Part shown: piece after piece, positions 22,818 through 34,090 of the stretch
How the letters are laid out: each line of letters opens with the position of its first letter
How positions within the stretch are numbered: the stretch's first letter is position 1
DNA from: Budorcas taxicolor
Lineage: Eukaryota > Chordata > Mammalia > Artiodactyla > Bovidae
Assembly (NCBI RefSeq): GCF_023091745.1
Contig: NC_068925.1
Location: 1,860,001-1,924,000, forward strand
Length of the DNA stretch: 64,000 bases
Direction of reading: 5' to 3'
Made by a program: the position numbers and the translations under genes
The notes under the pieces: model-generated
Told to the model about the DNA's origin: nothing
Databases searched by the model: none
The model's input: only the letters and a program-made list of their open reading frames with translations

Positions 22818-25800
22818 TTGAGATGCGACGGGAATGCCGGGAACTCTTTCCCGACGAAGCAGGGAAAGGATCCCTCATCTCGAGCTACGAGGCGGAAACG
22901 GGGCTCCTCTGGATGTGGGCGGGACCCTCGTGATTCCTCTCGAGTGGAGACGGGTATGTCGGGGAACTTCTTGATTTGCACCAAGGGTGTGAAGGACCCT
23001 TTCGAAGTGCCAGAGGTGAGGTGTGATCAGCCTCGAGACGCCTCAGCGGAAATGGGCCTCATCTCGCCTGGAGGGGAGAACCTCCTGGATTTTCTCGAGT
23101 TGCGGCAGGTCTTCTCGAGTTACGACGGGGACCTCAGGGACCCGCTCTGGTGGCCTCAGGAAAGGCCAGTCCCCATGCGAGTTGCTAGGGGACCTCTCGG
23201 GATTCCTCTCCCGTCCATGCCGGGGCCTCAGTCCTTGTGTGGAGTCGGGGACGGAACCTGAGGATTCCTCTCCAGTGTTGCCATGGATCTTGGGATGCTT
23301 CTGAGTCTCCCCAGGGGAGTCAGGCCTCGTCTCGTGTGGGGGCATGCACGTGCGCTTTCCTCCCGTGCTGCAGCAGTAGTGTCACGCTTCCTGTCACGTG
23401 GATCAAGGGATCTGTGGCTTTCCCTCGAGGCTGTCCCTCGAGGCTTTCCCACGAGGCTTTCCCACAGGGCTGTGCCACGTGCCACCTTGGTGTGAGTCGA
23501 TCCTCGGCGTGAAAGACGAGCCGGTGAAGGGAAAAGAGGTTCCTCTGGAATGGACTGAGACATCTGGGGGACTCTTGGAATGGTGGCACGACCCTGGAGT
23601 TCCTCTCGCCGGTCCTGTTGAGAGGGCCTCCTCTTGAGATGCGACGGGAACGCCGGGAACTCTTTCCCGACGAAGCAGGGAAAGGATCCCTCATCTCGAG
23701 CTACGAGGCGGAAACGGGGCTCCTCTGGATGTGGGCGGGACCCTCGTGATTCCTCTCGAGTGGAGACGGCTAGGTCGGGGAACTTCTTGATTTGCACCAA
23801 GGGTGTGAAGGACCCTTTCGAAGTTCCAGAGGTGAGGTGTGATCAGCCTCGAGACGCCTCAGCGGAAATGGGCCTCATCTCGCCTGGAGGGGAGAACCTC
23901 CTGGATTTTCTCGAGTTGCGGCAGGTCTTCTCGAGTTACGACGGGGACCTCAGGGACCCGCTCTGGTGGCCTCAGGAAAGGCCAGTCCCCATGCGAGTTG
24001 CTAGGGGACCTCTCGGGATTCCTCTCCCGTCCATGCCGGGGCCTCAGTCCTTGTGTGGAGTCGGGGCCGGAACCTGAGGATTCCTCTCCAGTGTTGCCAT
24101 GGATCTTGGGGTGCTTCTGAGTCTCCCCAGGGGAGTCAGGCCTCGTCTCGAGTGGGGGCATGCACGTGCGCTTTCCTCCCGAGCTGCAGCAGTAGTGTCA
24201 CGCTTCCTGTCACGTGGATCAAGGGATCTGTGGCTTTCCCTCGAGGCTGTCCCTCGAGGCTTTCCCACGAGGCTTTCCCACAGGGCTGTGCCACGTGCCA
24301 CCTTGGTGGGAGTCGATCCTCGGCGTGAAAGACGAGCCGGTGAAGGGAAAAGAGGTTCCTCTGGAATGGACTGAGACATCTGGGGGACTCTTGGAATGGT
24401 GGCACGACCCTGGAGTTCCTCTCGCCGTTCCTGTTGAGAGGGCCTCCTCTTGAGATGCGACGGGAACGCCGGGAACTCTTTCCCGACGAAGCAGGGAAAG
24501 GATCCCTCATCTCGAGCTACGAGGCGGAAACGGGGCTCCTCTGGATGTGGGCGGGACCCTCGTGATTCCTCTCGAGTGGAGACGGGTATGTCGGGGAACT
24601 TCTTGATTTGCACCAAGGGTGTGAAGGACCCTTTCGAAGTGCCAGAGGTGAGGTGTGATCAGCCTCGAGACGCCTCAGCGGAAATGGGCCTCATCTCGCC
24701 TGGAGGGGAGAACCTCCTGGATTTTCTCGAGTTGCGGCAGGTCTTCTCGAGTTACGACGGGGACCTCAGGGACCCGCTCTGGTGGCCTCAGGAAAGGCCA
24801 GTCCCCATGCGAGTTGCTAGGGGACCTCTCGGGATTCCTCTCCCGTCCATGCCGGGGCCTCAGTCCTTGTGTGGAGTCGGGGACGGAACCTGAGGATTCC
24901 TCTCCAGTGTTGCCATGGATCTTGGGAAGCTTCTGAGTCTCCCCAGGGGAGTCAGGCCTCGTCTCGTGTGGGGGCATGCACGTGCGCTTTCCTCCCGTGC
25001 TGCAGCAGTAGTGTCACGCTTCCTGTCACGTGGATCAAGGGATCTGTGGCTTTCCCTCGAGGCTGTCCCTCGAGGCTTTCCCACGAGGCTTTCCCACAGG
25101 GCTGTGCCACGTGCCACCTTGGTGTGAGTCGATCCTCGGCGTGAAAGACGAGCCGGTGAAGGGAAAAGAGGTTCCTCTGGAATGGACTGAGACATCTGGG
25201 GGACTCTTGGAATGGTGGCACGACCCTGGAGTTCCTCTCGCCGGTCCTGTTGAGAGGGCCTCCTCTTGAGATGCGACGGGAACGCCGGGAACTCTTTCCC
25301 GACGAAGCAGGGAAAGGATCCCTCATCTCGAGCTACGAGGCGGAAACGGGGCTCCTCTGGATGTGGGCGGGACCCTCGTGATTCCTCTCGAGTGGAGACG
25401 GCTAGGTCGGGGAACTTCTTGATTTGCACCAAGGGTGTGAAGGACCCTTTCGAAGTGCCAGAGGTGAGGTGTGATCAGCCTCGAGACGCCTCAGCGGAAA
25501 TGGGCCTCATCTCGCCTGGAGGGGAGAACCTCCTGGATTTTCTCGAGTTGCGGCAGGTCTTCTCGAGTTACGACGGGGACCTCAGGGACCCGCTCTGGTG
25601 GCCTCAGGAAAGGCCAGTCCCCATGCGAGTTGCTAGGGGACCTCTCGGGATTCCTCTCCCGTCCATGCCGGGGCCTCAGTCCTTGTGTGGAGTCGGGGAC
25701 GGAACCTGAGGATTCCTCTCCAGTGTTGCCATGGATCTTGGGATGCTTCTGAGTCTCCCCAGGGGAGTCAGGCCTCGTCTCGTGTGGGGGCATGCACGTG

Positions 25801-26081
25801 CGGTTTCCTCCCGTGCTGCAGCAGTAGTGTCACGCTTCCTGTCACGTGGATCAAGGGATCTGTGGCTTTCCCTCGAGGCTGTCCCTCGAGGCTTTCCCAC
25901 GAGGCTTTCCCACAGGGCTGTGCCACGTGCCACCTTGGTGTGAGTCGATCCTCGGCGTGAAAGACGAGCCGGTGAAGGGAAAAGAGGTTCCTCTGGAATG
26001 GACTGAGACATCTGGGGGACTCTTGGAATGGTGGCACGACCCTGGAGTTCCTCTCGCCGTTCCTGTTGAGAGGGCCTCCTC
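22818..26081 (+). repeat. Dimer-type repeats sharing GTGCCAG / GGGGACGGAACC / CTCGTGTGGG variants
   Basis: Units at 22818, 24450 and 25266 share GAAGTGCCAG, GGGGACGGAACC, CTCGTGTGGG and CCCGTGCTGCAG. The units at 22818 and 24450 are 1632 bp (two monomers) apart and both carry the GGGTATG state. The unit at 23634 between them is of the common type and ends with the GGTGGGAGTC variant (about 24305) seen again from 27.5 kb. A HindIII site (AAGCTT, about 24927) arises by one substitution in the 24450 unit. I noticed none elsewhere, so it is a possible locus-specific marker. Confidence 0.75.
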
Positions 26082-29000
26082 TTGAGATGCGACGGGAACG
26101 CCGGGAACTCTTTCCCGACGAAGCAGGGAAAGGATCCCTCATCTCGAGCTACGAGGCGGAAACGGGGCTCCTGTGGATGTGGGCGGGACCCACGTGATTC
26201 CTCTCGAGTGGAGACGGCTAGGTCGGGGAACTTCTTGATTTGCACCAAGGGTGTGAAGGACCCTTTCGAAGTTCCAGAGGTGAGGTGTGATCAGCCTCGA
26301 GACGCCTCAGCGGAAATGGGCCTCATCTCGCCTGGAGGGGAGAACCTCCTGGATTTTCTCGTGTTGCGGCAGGTCTTCTCGAGTTACGACGGGGACCTCA
26401 GGGACCCGCTCTGGTGGCCTCAGGAAAGGCCAGTCCCCATGCGAGTTGCTAGGGGACCTCTCGGGATTCCTCTCCCGTCCATGCCGGGGCCTCAGTCCTT
26501 GTGTGGAGTCGGGGCCGGAACCTGAGGATTCCTCTCCAGTGTTGCCATGGATCTTGGGGTGCTTCTGAGTCTCCCCAGGGGAGTCAGGCCTCGTCTCGAG
26601 TGGGGGCATGCACGTGCGCTTTCCTCCCGAGCTGCAGCAGTAGTGTCACGCTTCCTGTCACGTGGATCAAGGGATCTGTGGCTTTCCCTCGAGGCTGTCC
26701 CTCGAGGCTTTCCCACGAGGCTTTCCCACAGGGCTGTGCCACGTGCCACCTTGGTGTGAGTCGATCCTCGGCGTGAAAGACGAGCCGGTGAAGGGAAAAG
26801 AGGTTCCTCTGGAATGGACTGAGACATCTGGGGGACTCTTGGAATGGTGGCACGACCCTGGAGTTCCTCTCGCCGGTCCTGTTGAGAGGGCCTCCTCTTG
26901 AGATGCGACGGGAACGCCGGGAACTCTTTCCCGACGAAGCAGGGAAAGGATCCCTCATCTCGAGCTACGAGGCGGAAACGGGGCTCCTCTGGATGTGGGC
27001 GGGACCCTCGTGATTCCTCTCGAGTGGAGACGGCTAGGTCGGGGAACTTCTTGATTTGCACCAAGGGTGTGAAGGACCCTTTCGAAGTTCCAGAGGTGAG
27101 GTGTGATCAGCCTCGAGACGCCTCAGCGGAAATGGGCCTCATCTCGCCTGGAGGGGAGAACCTCCTGGATTTTCTCGAGTTGCAGCAGGTCTTCTCGAGT
27201 TACGACGGGGACCTCAGGGACCCGCTCTGGTGGCCTCAGGAAAGGCCAGTCCCCATGCGAGTTGCTAGGGGACCTCTCGGGATTCCTCTCCCGTCCATGC
27301 CGGGGCCTCAGTCCTTGTGTGGAGTCGGGGCCGGAACCTGAGGATTCCTCTCCAGTGTTGCCATGGATCTTGGGGTGCTTCTGAGTCTCCCCAGGGGAGT
27401 CAGGCCTCGTCTCGAGTGGGGGCATGCACGTGCGCTTTCCTCCCGAGCTGCAGCAGTAGTGTCACGCTTCCTGTCACGTGGATCAAGGGATCTGTGGCTT
27501 TCCCTCGAGGCTGTCCCTCGAGGCTTTCCCACGAGGCTTTCCCACAGGGCTGTGCCACGTGCCACCTTGGTGGGAGTCGATCCTCGGCGTGAAAGACGAG
27601 CCGGTGAAGGGAAAAGAGGTTCCTCTGGAATGGACTCAGACATCTGGGGGACTCTTGGAATGGTGGCACGACCCTGGAGTTCCTCTCGCCGTTCCTGTTG
27701 AGAGGGCCTCCTCTTGAGATGCGACGGGAACGCCGGGAACTCTTTCCCGACGAAGCAGGGAAAGGATCCCTCATCTCGAGCTACGAGGCGGAAACGGGGC
27801 TCCTCTGGATGTGGGCGGGACCCTCGTGATTCCTCTCGAGTGGAGACGGGTATGTCGGGGAACTTCTTGATTTGCACCAAGGGTGTGAAGGACCCTTTCG
27901 AAGTGCCAGAGGTGAGGTGTGATCAGCCTCGAGACGCCTCAGCGGAAATGGGCCTCATCTCGCCTGGAGGGGAGAACCTCCTGGATTTTCTCGTGTTGCG
28001 GCAGGTCTTCTCGAGTTACGACGGGGACCTCAGGGACCCGCTCTGGTGGCCTCAGGAAAGGCCAGTCCCCATGCGAGTTGCTAGGGGACCTCTCGGGATT
28101 CCTCTCCCGTCCATGCCGGGGCCTCAGTCCTTGTGTGGAGTCGGGGCCGGAACCTGAGGATTCCTCTCCAGTGTTGCCATGGATCTTGGGGTGCTTCTGA
28201 GTCTCCCCAGGGGAGTCAGGCCTCGTCTCGAGTGGGGGCATGCACGTGCGCTTTCCTCCCGAGCTGCAGCAGTAGTGTCACGCTTCCTGTCACGTGGATC
28301 AAGGGATCTGTGGCTTTCCCTCGAGGCTGTCCCTCGAGGCTTTCCCACGAGGCTTTCCCACAGGGCTGTGCCACGTGCCACCTTGGTGGGAGTCGATCCT
28401 CGGCGTGAAAGACGAGCCGGTGAAGGGAAAAGAGGTTCCTCTGGAATGGACTGAGACATCTGGGGGACTCTTGGAATGGTGGCACGACCCTGGAGTTCCT
28501 CTCGCCGGTCCTGTTGAGAGGGCCTCCTCTTGAGATGCGACGGGAACGCCGGGAACTCTTTCCCGACGAAGCAGGGAAAGGATCCCTCATCTCGAGCTAC
28601 GAGGCGGAAACGGGGCTCCTCTGGATGTGGGCGGGACCCTCGTGATTCCTCTCGAGTGGAGACGGCTAGGTCGGGGAACTTCTTGATTTGCACCAAGGGT
28701 GTGAAGGACCCTTTCGAAGTTCCAGAGGTGAGGTGTGATCAGCCTCGAGACGCCTCAGCGGAAATGGGCCTCATCTCGCCTGGAGGGGAGAACCTCCTGG
28801 ATTTTCTCGAGTTGCGGCAGGTCTTCTCGAGTTACGACGGGGACCTCAGGGACCCGCTCTGGTGGCCTCAGGAAAGGCCAGTCCCCATGCGAGTTGCTAG
28901 GGGACCTCTCGGGATTCCTCTCCCGTCCATGCCGGGGCCTCAGTCCTTGTGTGGAGTCGGGGCCGGAACCTGAGGATTCCTCTCCAGTGTTGCCATGGAT

Positions 29001-29345
29001 CTTGGGGTGCTTCTGAGTCTCCCCAGGGGAGTCAGGCCTCGTCTCGAGTGGGGGCATGCACGTGCGCTTTCCTCCCGAGCTGCAGCAGTAGTGTCACGCT
29101 TCCTGTCACGTGGATCAAGGGATCTGTGGCTTTCCCTCGAGGCTGTCCCTCGAGGCTTTCCCACGAGGCTTTCCCACAGGGCTGTGCCACGTGCCACTTT
29201 GGTGTGAGTCGATCCTCGGCATGAAAGACGAGCCGGTGAAGGGAAAAGAGGTTCCTCTGGAATGGACTGAGACATCTGGGGGACTCTTGGAATGGTGGCA
29301 CGACCCTGGAGTTCCTCTCGCCGGTCCTGTTGAGAGGGCCTCCTC
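26082..29345 (+). repeat. 4-monomer higher-order repeat, copy 1 (3264 bp)
   Basis: Four units recur at +3264 bp. Markers are CTCCTGTGGATG (about 26169), CTCGTGTTGCGG (about 26359), GTTGCAGCAGG (about 27180), GGTGGGAGTC (about 27569), GACTCAGACATC (about 27633) and GAAGTGCC (about 27900). The copies look essentially identical by eye across the markers examined. The left limit lies just after 26.12 kb, because the base at 29391 (A) differs from its counterpart. Confidence 0.83.
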
Positions 29346-32300
29346 TTGAGATGCGACGGGAACGCCGGGAACTCTTTCCCGACGAAGCAGAGAAAGGATC
29401 CCTCATCTCGAGCTACGAGGCGGAAACGGGGCTCCTGTGGATGTGGGCGGGACCCACGTGATTCCTCTCGAGTGGAGACGGCTAGGTCGGGGAACTTCTT
29501 GATTTGCACCAAGGGTGTGAAGGACCCTTTCGAAGTTCCAGAGGTGAGGTGTGATCAGCCTCGAGACGCCTCAGCGGAAATGGGCCTCATCTCGCCTGGA
29601 GGGGAGAACCTCCTGGATTTTCTCGTGTTGCGGCAGGTCTTCTCGAGTTACGACGGGGACCTCAGGGACCCGCTCTGGTGGCCTCAGGAAAGGCCAGTCC
29701 CCATGCGAGTTGCTAGGGGACCTCTCGGGATTCCTCTCCCGTCCATGCCGGGGCCTCAGTCCTTGTGTGGAGTCGGGGCCGGAACCTGAGGATTCCTCTC
29801 CAGTGTTGCCATGGATCTTGGGGTGCTTCTGAGTCTCCCCAGGGGAGTCAGGCCTCGTCTCGAGTGGGGGCATGCACGTGCGCTTTCCTCCCGAGCTGCA
29901 GCAGTAGTGTCACGCTTCCTGTCACGTGGATCAAGGGATCTGTGGCTTTCCCTCGAGGCTGTCCCTCGAGGCTTTCCCACGAGGCTTTCCCACAGGGCTG
30001 TGCCACGTGCCACCTTGGTGTGAGTCGATCCTCGGCGTGAAAGACGAGCCGGTGAAGGGAAAAGAGGTTCCTCTGGAATGGACTGAGACATCTGGGGGAC
30101 TCTTGGAATGGTGGCACGACCCTGGAGTTCCTCTCGCCGGTCCTGTTGAGAGGGCCTCCTCTTGAGATGCGACGGGAACGCCGGGAACTCTTTCCCGACG
30201 AAGCAGGGAAAGGATCCCTCATCTCGAGCTACGAGGCGGAAACGGGGCTCCTCTGGATGTGGGCGGGACCCTCGTGATTCCTCTCGAGTGGAGACGGCTA
30301 GGTCGGGGAACTTCTTGATTTGCACCAAGGGTGTGAAGGACCCTTTCGAAGTTCCAGAGGTGAGGTGTGATCAGCCTCGAGACGCCTCAGCGGAAATGGG
30401 CCTCATCTCGCCTGGAGGGGAGAACCTCCTGGATTTTCTCGAGTTGCAGCAGGTCTTCTCGAGTTACGACGGGGACCTCAGGGACCCGCTCTGGTGGCCT
30501 CAGGAAAGGCCAGTCCCCATGCGAGTTGCTAGGGGACCTCTCGGGATTCCTCTCCCGTCCATGCCGGGGCCTCAGTCCTTGTGTGGAGTCGGGGCCGGAA
30601 CCTGAGGATTCCTCTCCAGTGTTGCCATGGATCTTGGGGTGCTTCTGAGTCTCCCCAGGGGAGTCAGGCCTCGTCTCGAGTGGGGGCATGCACGTGCGCT
30701 TTCCTCCCGAGCTGCAGCAGTAGTGTCACGCTTCCTGTCACGTGGATCAAGGGATCTGTGGCTTTCCCTCGAGGCTGTCCCTCGAGGCTTTCCCACGAGG
30801 CTTTCCCACAGGGCTGTGCCACGTGCCACCTTGGTGGGAGTCGATCCTCGGCGTGAAAGACGAGCCGGTGAAGGGAAAAGAGGTTCCTCTGGAATGGACT
30901 CAGACATCTGGGGGACTCTTGGAATGGTGGCACGACCCTGGAGTTCCTCTCGCCGTTCCTGTTGAGAGGGCCTCCTCTTGAGATGCGACGGGAACGCCGG
31001 GAACTCTTTCCCGACGAAGCAGGGAAAGGATCCCTCATCTCGAGCTACGAGGCGGAAACGGGGCTCCTCTGGATGTGGGCGGGACCCTCGTGATTCCTCT
31101 CGAGTGGAGACGGGTATGTCGGGGAACTTCTTGATTTGCACCAAGGGTGTGAAGGACCCTTTCGAAGTGCCAGAGGTGAGGTGTGATCAGCCTCGAGACG
31201 CCTCAGCGGAAATGGGCCTCATCTCGCCTGGAGGGGAGAACCTCCTGGATTTTCTCGTGTTGCGGCAGGTCTTCTCGAGTTACGACGGGGACCTCAGGGA
31301 CCCGCTCTGGTGGCCTCAGGAAAGGCCAGTCCCCATGCGAGTTGCTAGGGGACCTCTCGGGATTCCTCTCCCGTCCATGCCGGGGCCTCAGTCCTTGTGT
31401 GGAGTCGGGGCCGGAACCTGAGGATTCCTCTCCAGTGTTGCCATGGATCTTGGGGTGCTTCTGAGTCTCCCCAGGGGAGTCAGGCCTCGTCTCGAGTGGG
31501 GGCATGCACGTGCGCTTTCCTCCCGAGCTGCAGCAGTAGTGTCACGCTTCCTGTCACGTGGATCAAGGGATCTGTGGCTTTCCCTCGAGGCTGTCCCTCG
31601 AGGCTTTCCCACGAGGCTTTCCCACAGGGCTGTGCCACGTGCCACCTTGGTGGGAGTCGATCCTCGGCGTGAAAGACGAGCCGGTGAAGGGAAAAGAGGT
31701 TCCTCTGGAATGGACTGAGACATCTGGGGGACTCTTGGAATGGTGGCACGACCCTGGAGTTCCTCTCGCCGGTCCTGTTGAGAGGGCCTCCTCTTGAGAT
31801 GCGACGGGAACGCCGGGAACTCTTTCCCGACGAAGCAGGGAAAGGATCCCTCATCTCGAGCTACGAGGCGGAAACGGGGCTCCTCTGGATGTGGGCGGGA
31901 CCCTCGTGATTCCTCTCGAGTGGAGACGGCTAGGTCGGGGAACTTCTTGATTTGCACCAAGGGTGTGAAGGACCCTTTCGAAGTTCCAGAGGTGAGGTGT
32001 GATCAGCCTCGAGACGCCTCAGCGGAAATGGGCCTCATCTCGCCTGGAGGGGAGAACCTCCTGGATTTTCTCGAGTTGCGGCAGGTCTTCTCGAGTTACG
32101 ACGGGGACCTCAGGGACCCGCTCTGGTGGCCTCAGGAAAGGCCAGTCCCCATGCGAGTTGCTAGGGGACCTCTCGGGATTCCTCTCCCGTCCATGCCGGG
32201 GCCTCAGTCCTTGTGTGGAGTCGGGGCCGGAACCTGAGGATTCCTCTCCAGTGTTGCCATGGATCTTGGGATGCTTCTGAGTCTCCCCAGGGGAGTCAGG

Positions 32301-32609
32301 CCTCGTATCGAGTGGGGGCATGCACGTGCGCTTTCCTCCCGAGCTGCAGCAGTAGTGTCACGCTTCCTGTCACCTGGATCAAGGGATCTGTGGCTTTCCC
32401 TCGAGGCTGTCCCTCGAGGCTTTCCCACGAGGCTTTCCCACAGGGCTGTGCCACGTGCCACCTTGGTGGGAGTCGATCCTCGGCGTGAAAGACGAGCCGG
32501 TGAAGGGAAAAGAGGTTCCTCTGGAATGGACTCAGACATCTGGGGGACTCTTGGAATGGTGGCACGACCCTGGAGTTCCTCTCGCCGTTCCTGTTGAGAG
32601 GGCCTCCTC
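29346..32609 (+). repeat. 4-monomer higher-order repeat, copy 2
   Basis: This repeats 26082-29345 at +3264 bp, with CTCCTGTGGATG at about 29433, GTTGCAGCAGG at about 30444, GACTCAGACATC at about 30897 and GAAGTGCC at about 31164. Its last two monomers are themselves duplicated again immediately downstream, so two generations of tandem duplication are stacked here. Confidence 0.83.
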
Positions 32610-34090
32610 TTGAGATGCGACGGGAACGCCGGGAACTCTTTCCCGACGAAGCAGGGAAAGGATCCCTCATCTCGAGCTACGAGGCGGAAACGGGGCTCCT
32701 CTGGATGTGGGCGGGACCCTCGTGATTCCTCTCGAGTGGAGACGGGTATGTCGGGGAACTTCTTGATTTGCACCAAGGGTGTGAAGGACCCTTTCGAAGT
32801 GCCAGAGGTGAGGTGTGATCAGCCTCGAGACGCCTCAGCGGAAATGGGCCTCATCTCGCCTGGAGGGGAGAACCTCCTGGATTTTCTCGTGTTGCGGCAG
32901 GTCTTCTCGAGTTACGACGGGGACCTCAGGGACCCGCTCTGGTGGCCTCAGGAAAGGCCAGTCCCCATGCGAGTTGCTAGGGGACCTCTCGGGATTCCTC
33001 TCCCGTCCATGCCGGGGCCTCAGTCCTTGTGTGGAGTCGGGGCCGGAACCTGAGGATTCCTCTCCAGTGTTGCCATGGATCTTGGGGTGCTTCTGAGTCT
33101 CCCCAGGGGAGTCAGGCCTCGTCTCGAGTGGGGGCATGCACGTGCGCTTTCCTCCCGAGCTGCAGCAGTAGTGTCACGCTTCCTGTCACGTGGATCAAGG
33201 GATCTGTGGCTTTCCCTCGAGGCTGTCCCTCGAGGCTTTCCCACGAGGCTTTCCCACAGGGCTGTGCCACGTGCCACCTTGGTGGGAGTCGATCCTCGGC
33301 GTGAAAGACGAGCCGGTGAAGGGAAAAGAGGTTCCTCTGGAATGGACTGAGACATCTGGGGGACTCTTGGAATGGTGGCACGACCCTGGAGTTCCTCTCG
33401 CCGGTCCTGTTGAGAGGGCCTCCTCTTGAGATGCGACGGGAACGCCGGGAACTCTTTCCCGACGAAGCAGGGAAAGGATCCCTCATCTCGAGCTACGAGG
33501 CGGAAACGGGGCTCCTCTGGATGTGGGCGGGACCCTCGTGATTCCTCTCGAGTGGAGACGGCTAGGTCGGGGAACTTCTTGATTTGCACCAAGGGTGTGA
33601 AGGACCCTTTCGAAGTTCCAGAGGTGAGGTGTGATCAGCCTCGAGACGCCTCAGCGGAAATGGGCCTCATCTCGCCTGGAGGGGAGAACCTCCTGGATTT
33701 TCTCGAGTTGCGGCAGGTCTTCTCGAGTTACGACGGGGACCTCAGGGACCCGCTCTGGTGGCCTCAGGAAAGGCCAGTCCCCATGCGAGTTGCTAGGGGA
33801 CCTCTCGGGATTCCTCTCCCGTCCATGCCGGGGCCTCAGTCCTTGTGTGGAGTCGGGGCCGGAACCTGAGGATTCCTCTCCAGTGTTGCCATGGATCTTG
33901 GGATGCTTCTGAGTCTCCCCAGGGGAGTCAGGCCTCGTATCGAGTGGGGGCATGCACGTGCGCTTTCCTCCCGAGCTGCAGCAGTAGTGTCACGCTTCCT
34001 GTCACCTGGATCAAGGGATCTGTGGCTTTCCCTCGAGGCTGTCCCTCGAGGCTTTCCCACGAGGCTTTCCCACAGGGCTGTGCCACGTGC
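32460..34090 (+). repeat. Secondary 2-monomer duplication (1632 bp) at the end of the 4-mer block
   Basis: Variants between about 30.83 and 32.45 kb recur at +1632 bp: GGTGGGAGTC (30833 and 32465; 31649 and 33281), GACTCAGACATC (about 30897 and 32529), CCTCGTATCGAG (about 32302 and 33934) and CACCTGGATC (about 32370 and 34002). The match stops after about 34.08 kb, where GGTGTGAGTC and GACTGAGACATC return. The breakpoint is therefore near 32.46 kb. Confidence 0.8.

Noticed and set aside
24920..24935. HindIII site AAGCTT as a functional element
   Set aside because: It arises from single-base change in one monomer. It is useful only as a marker.
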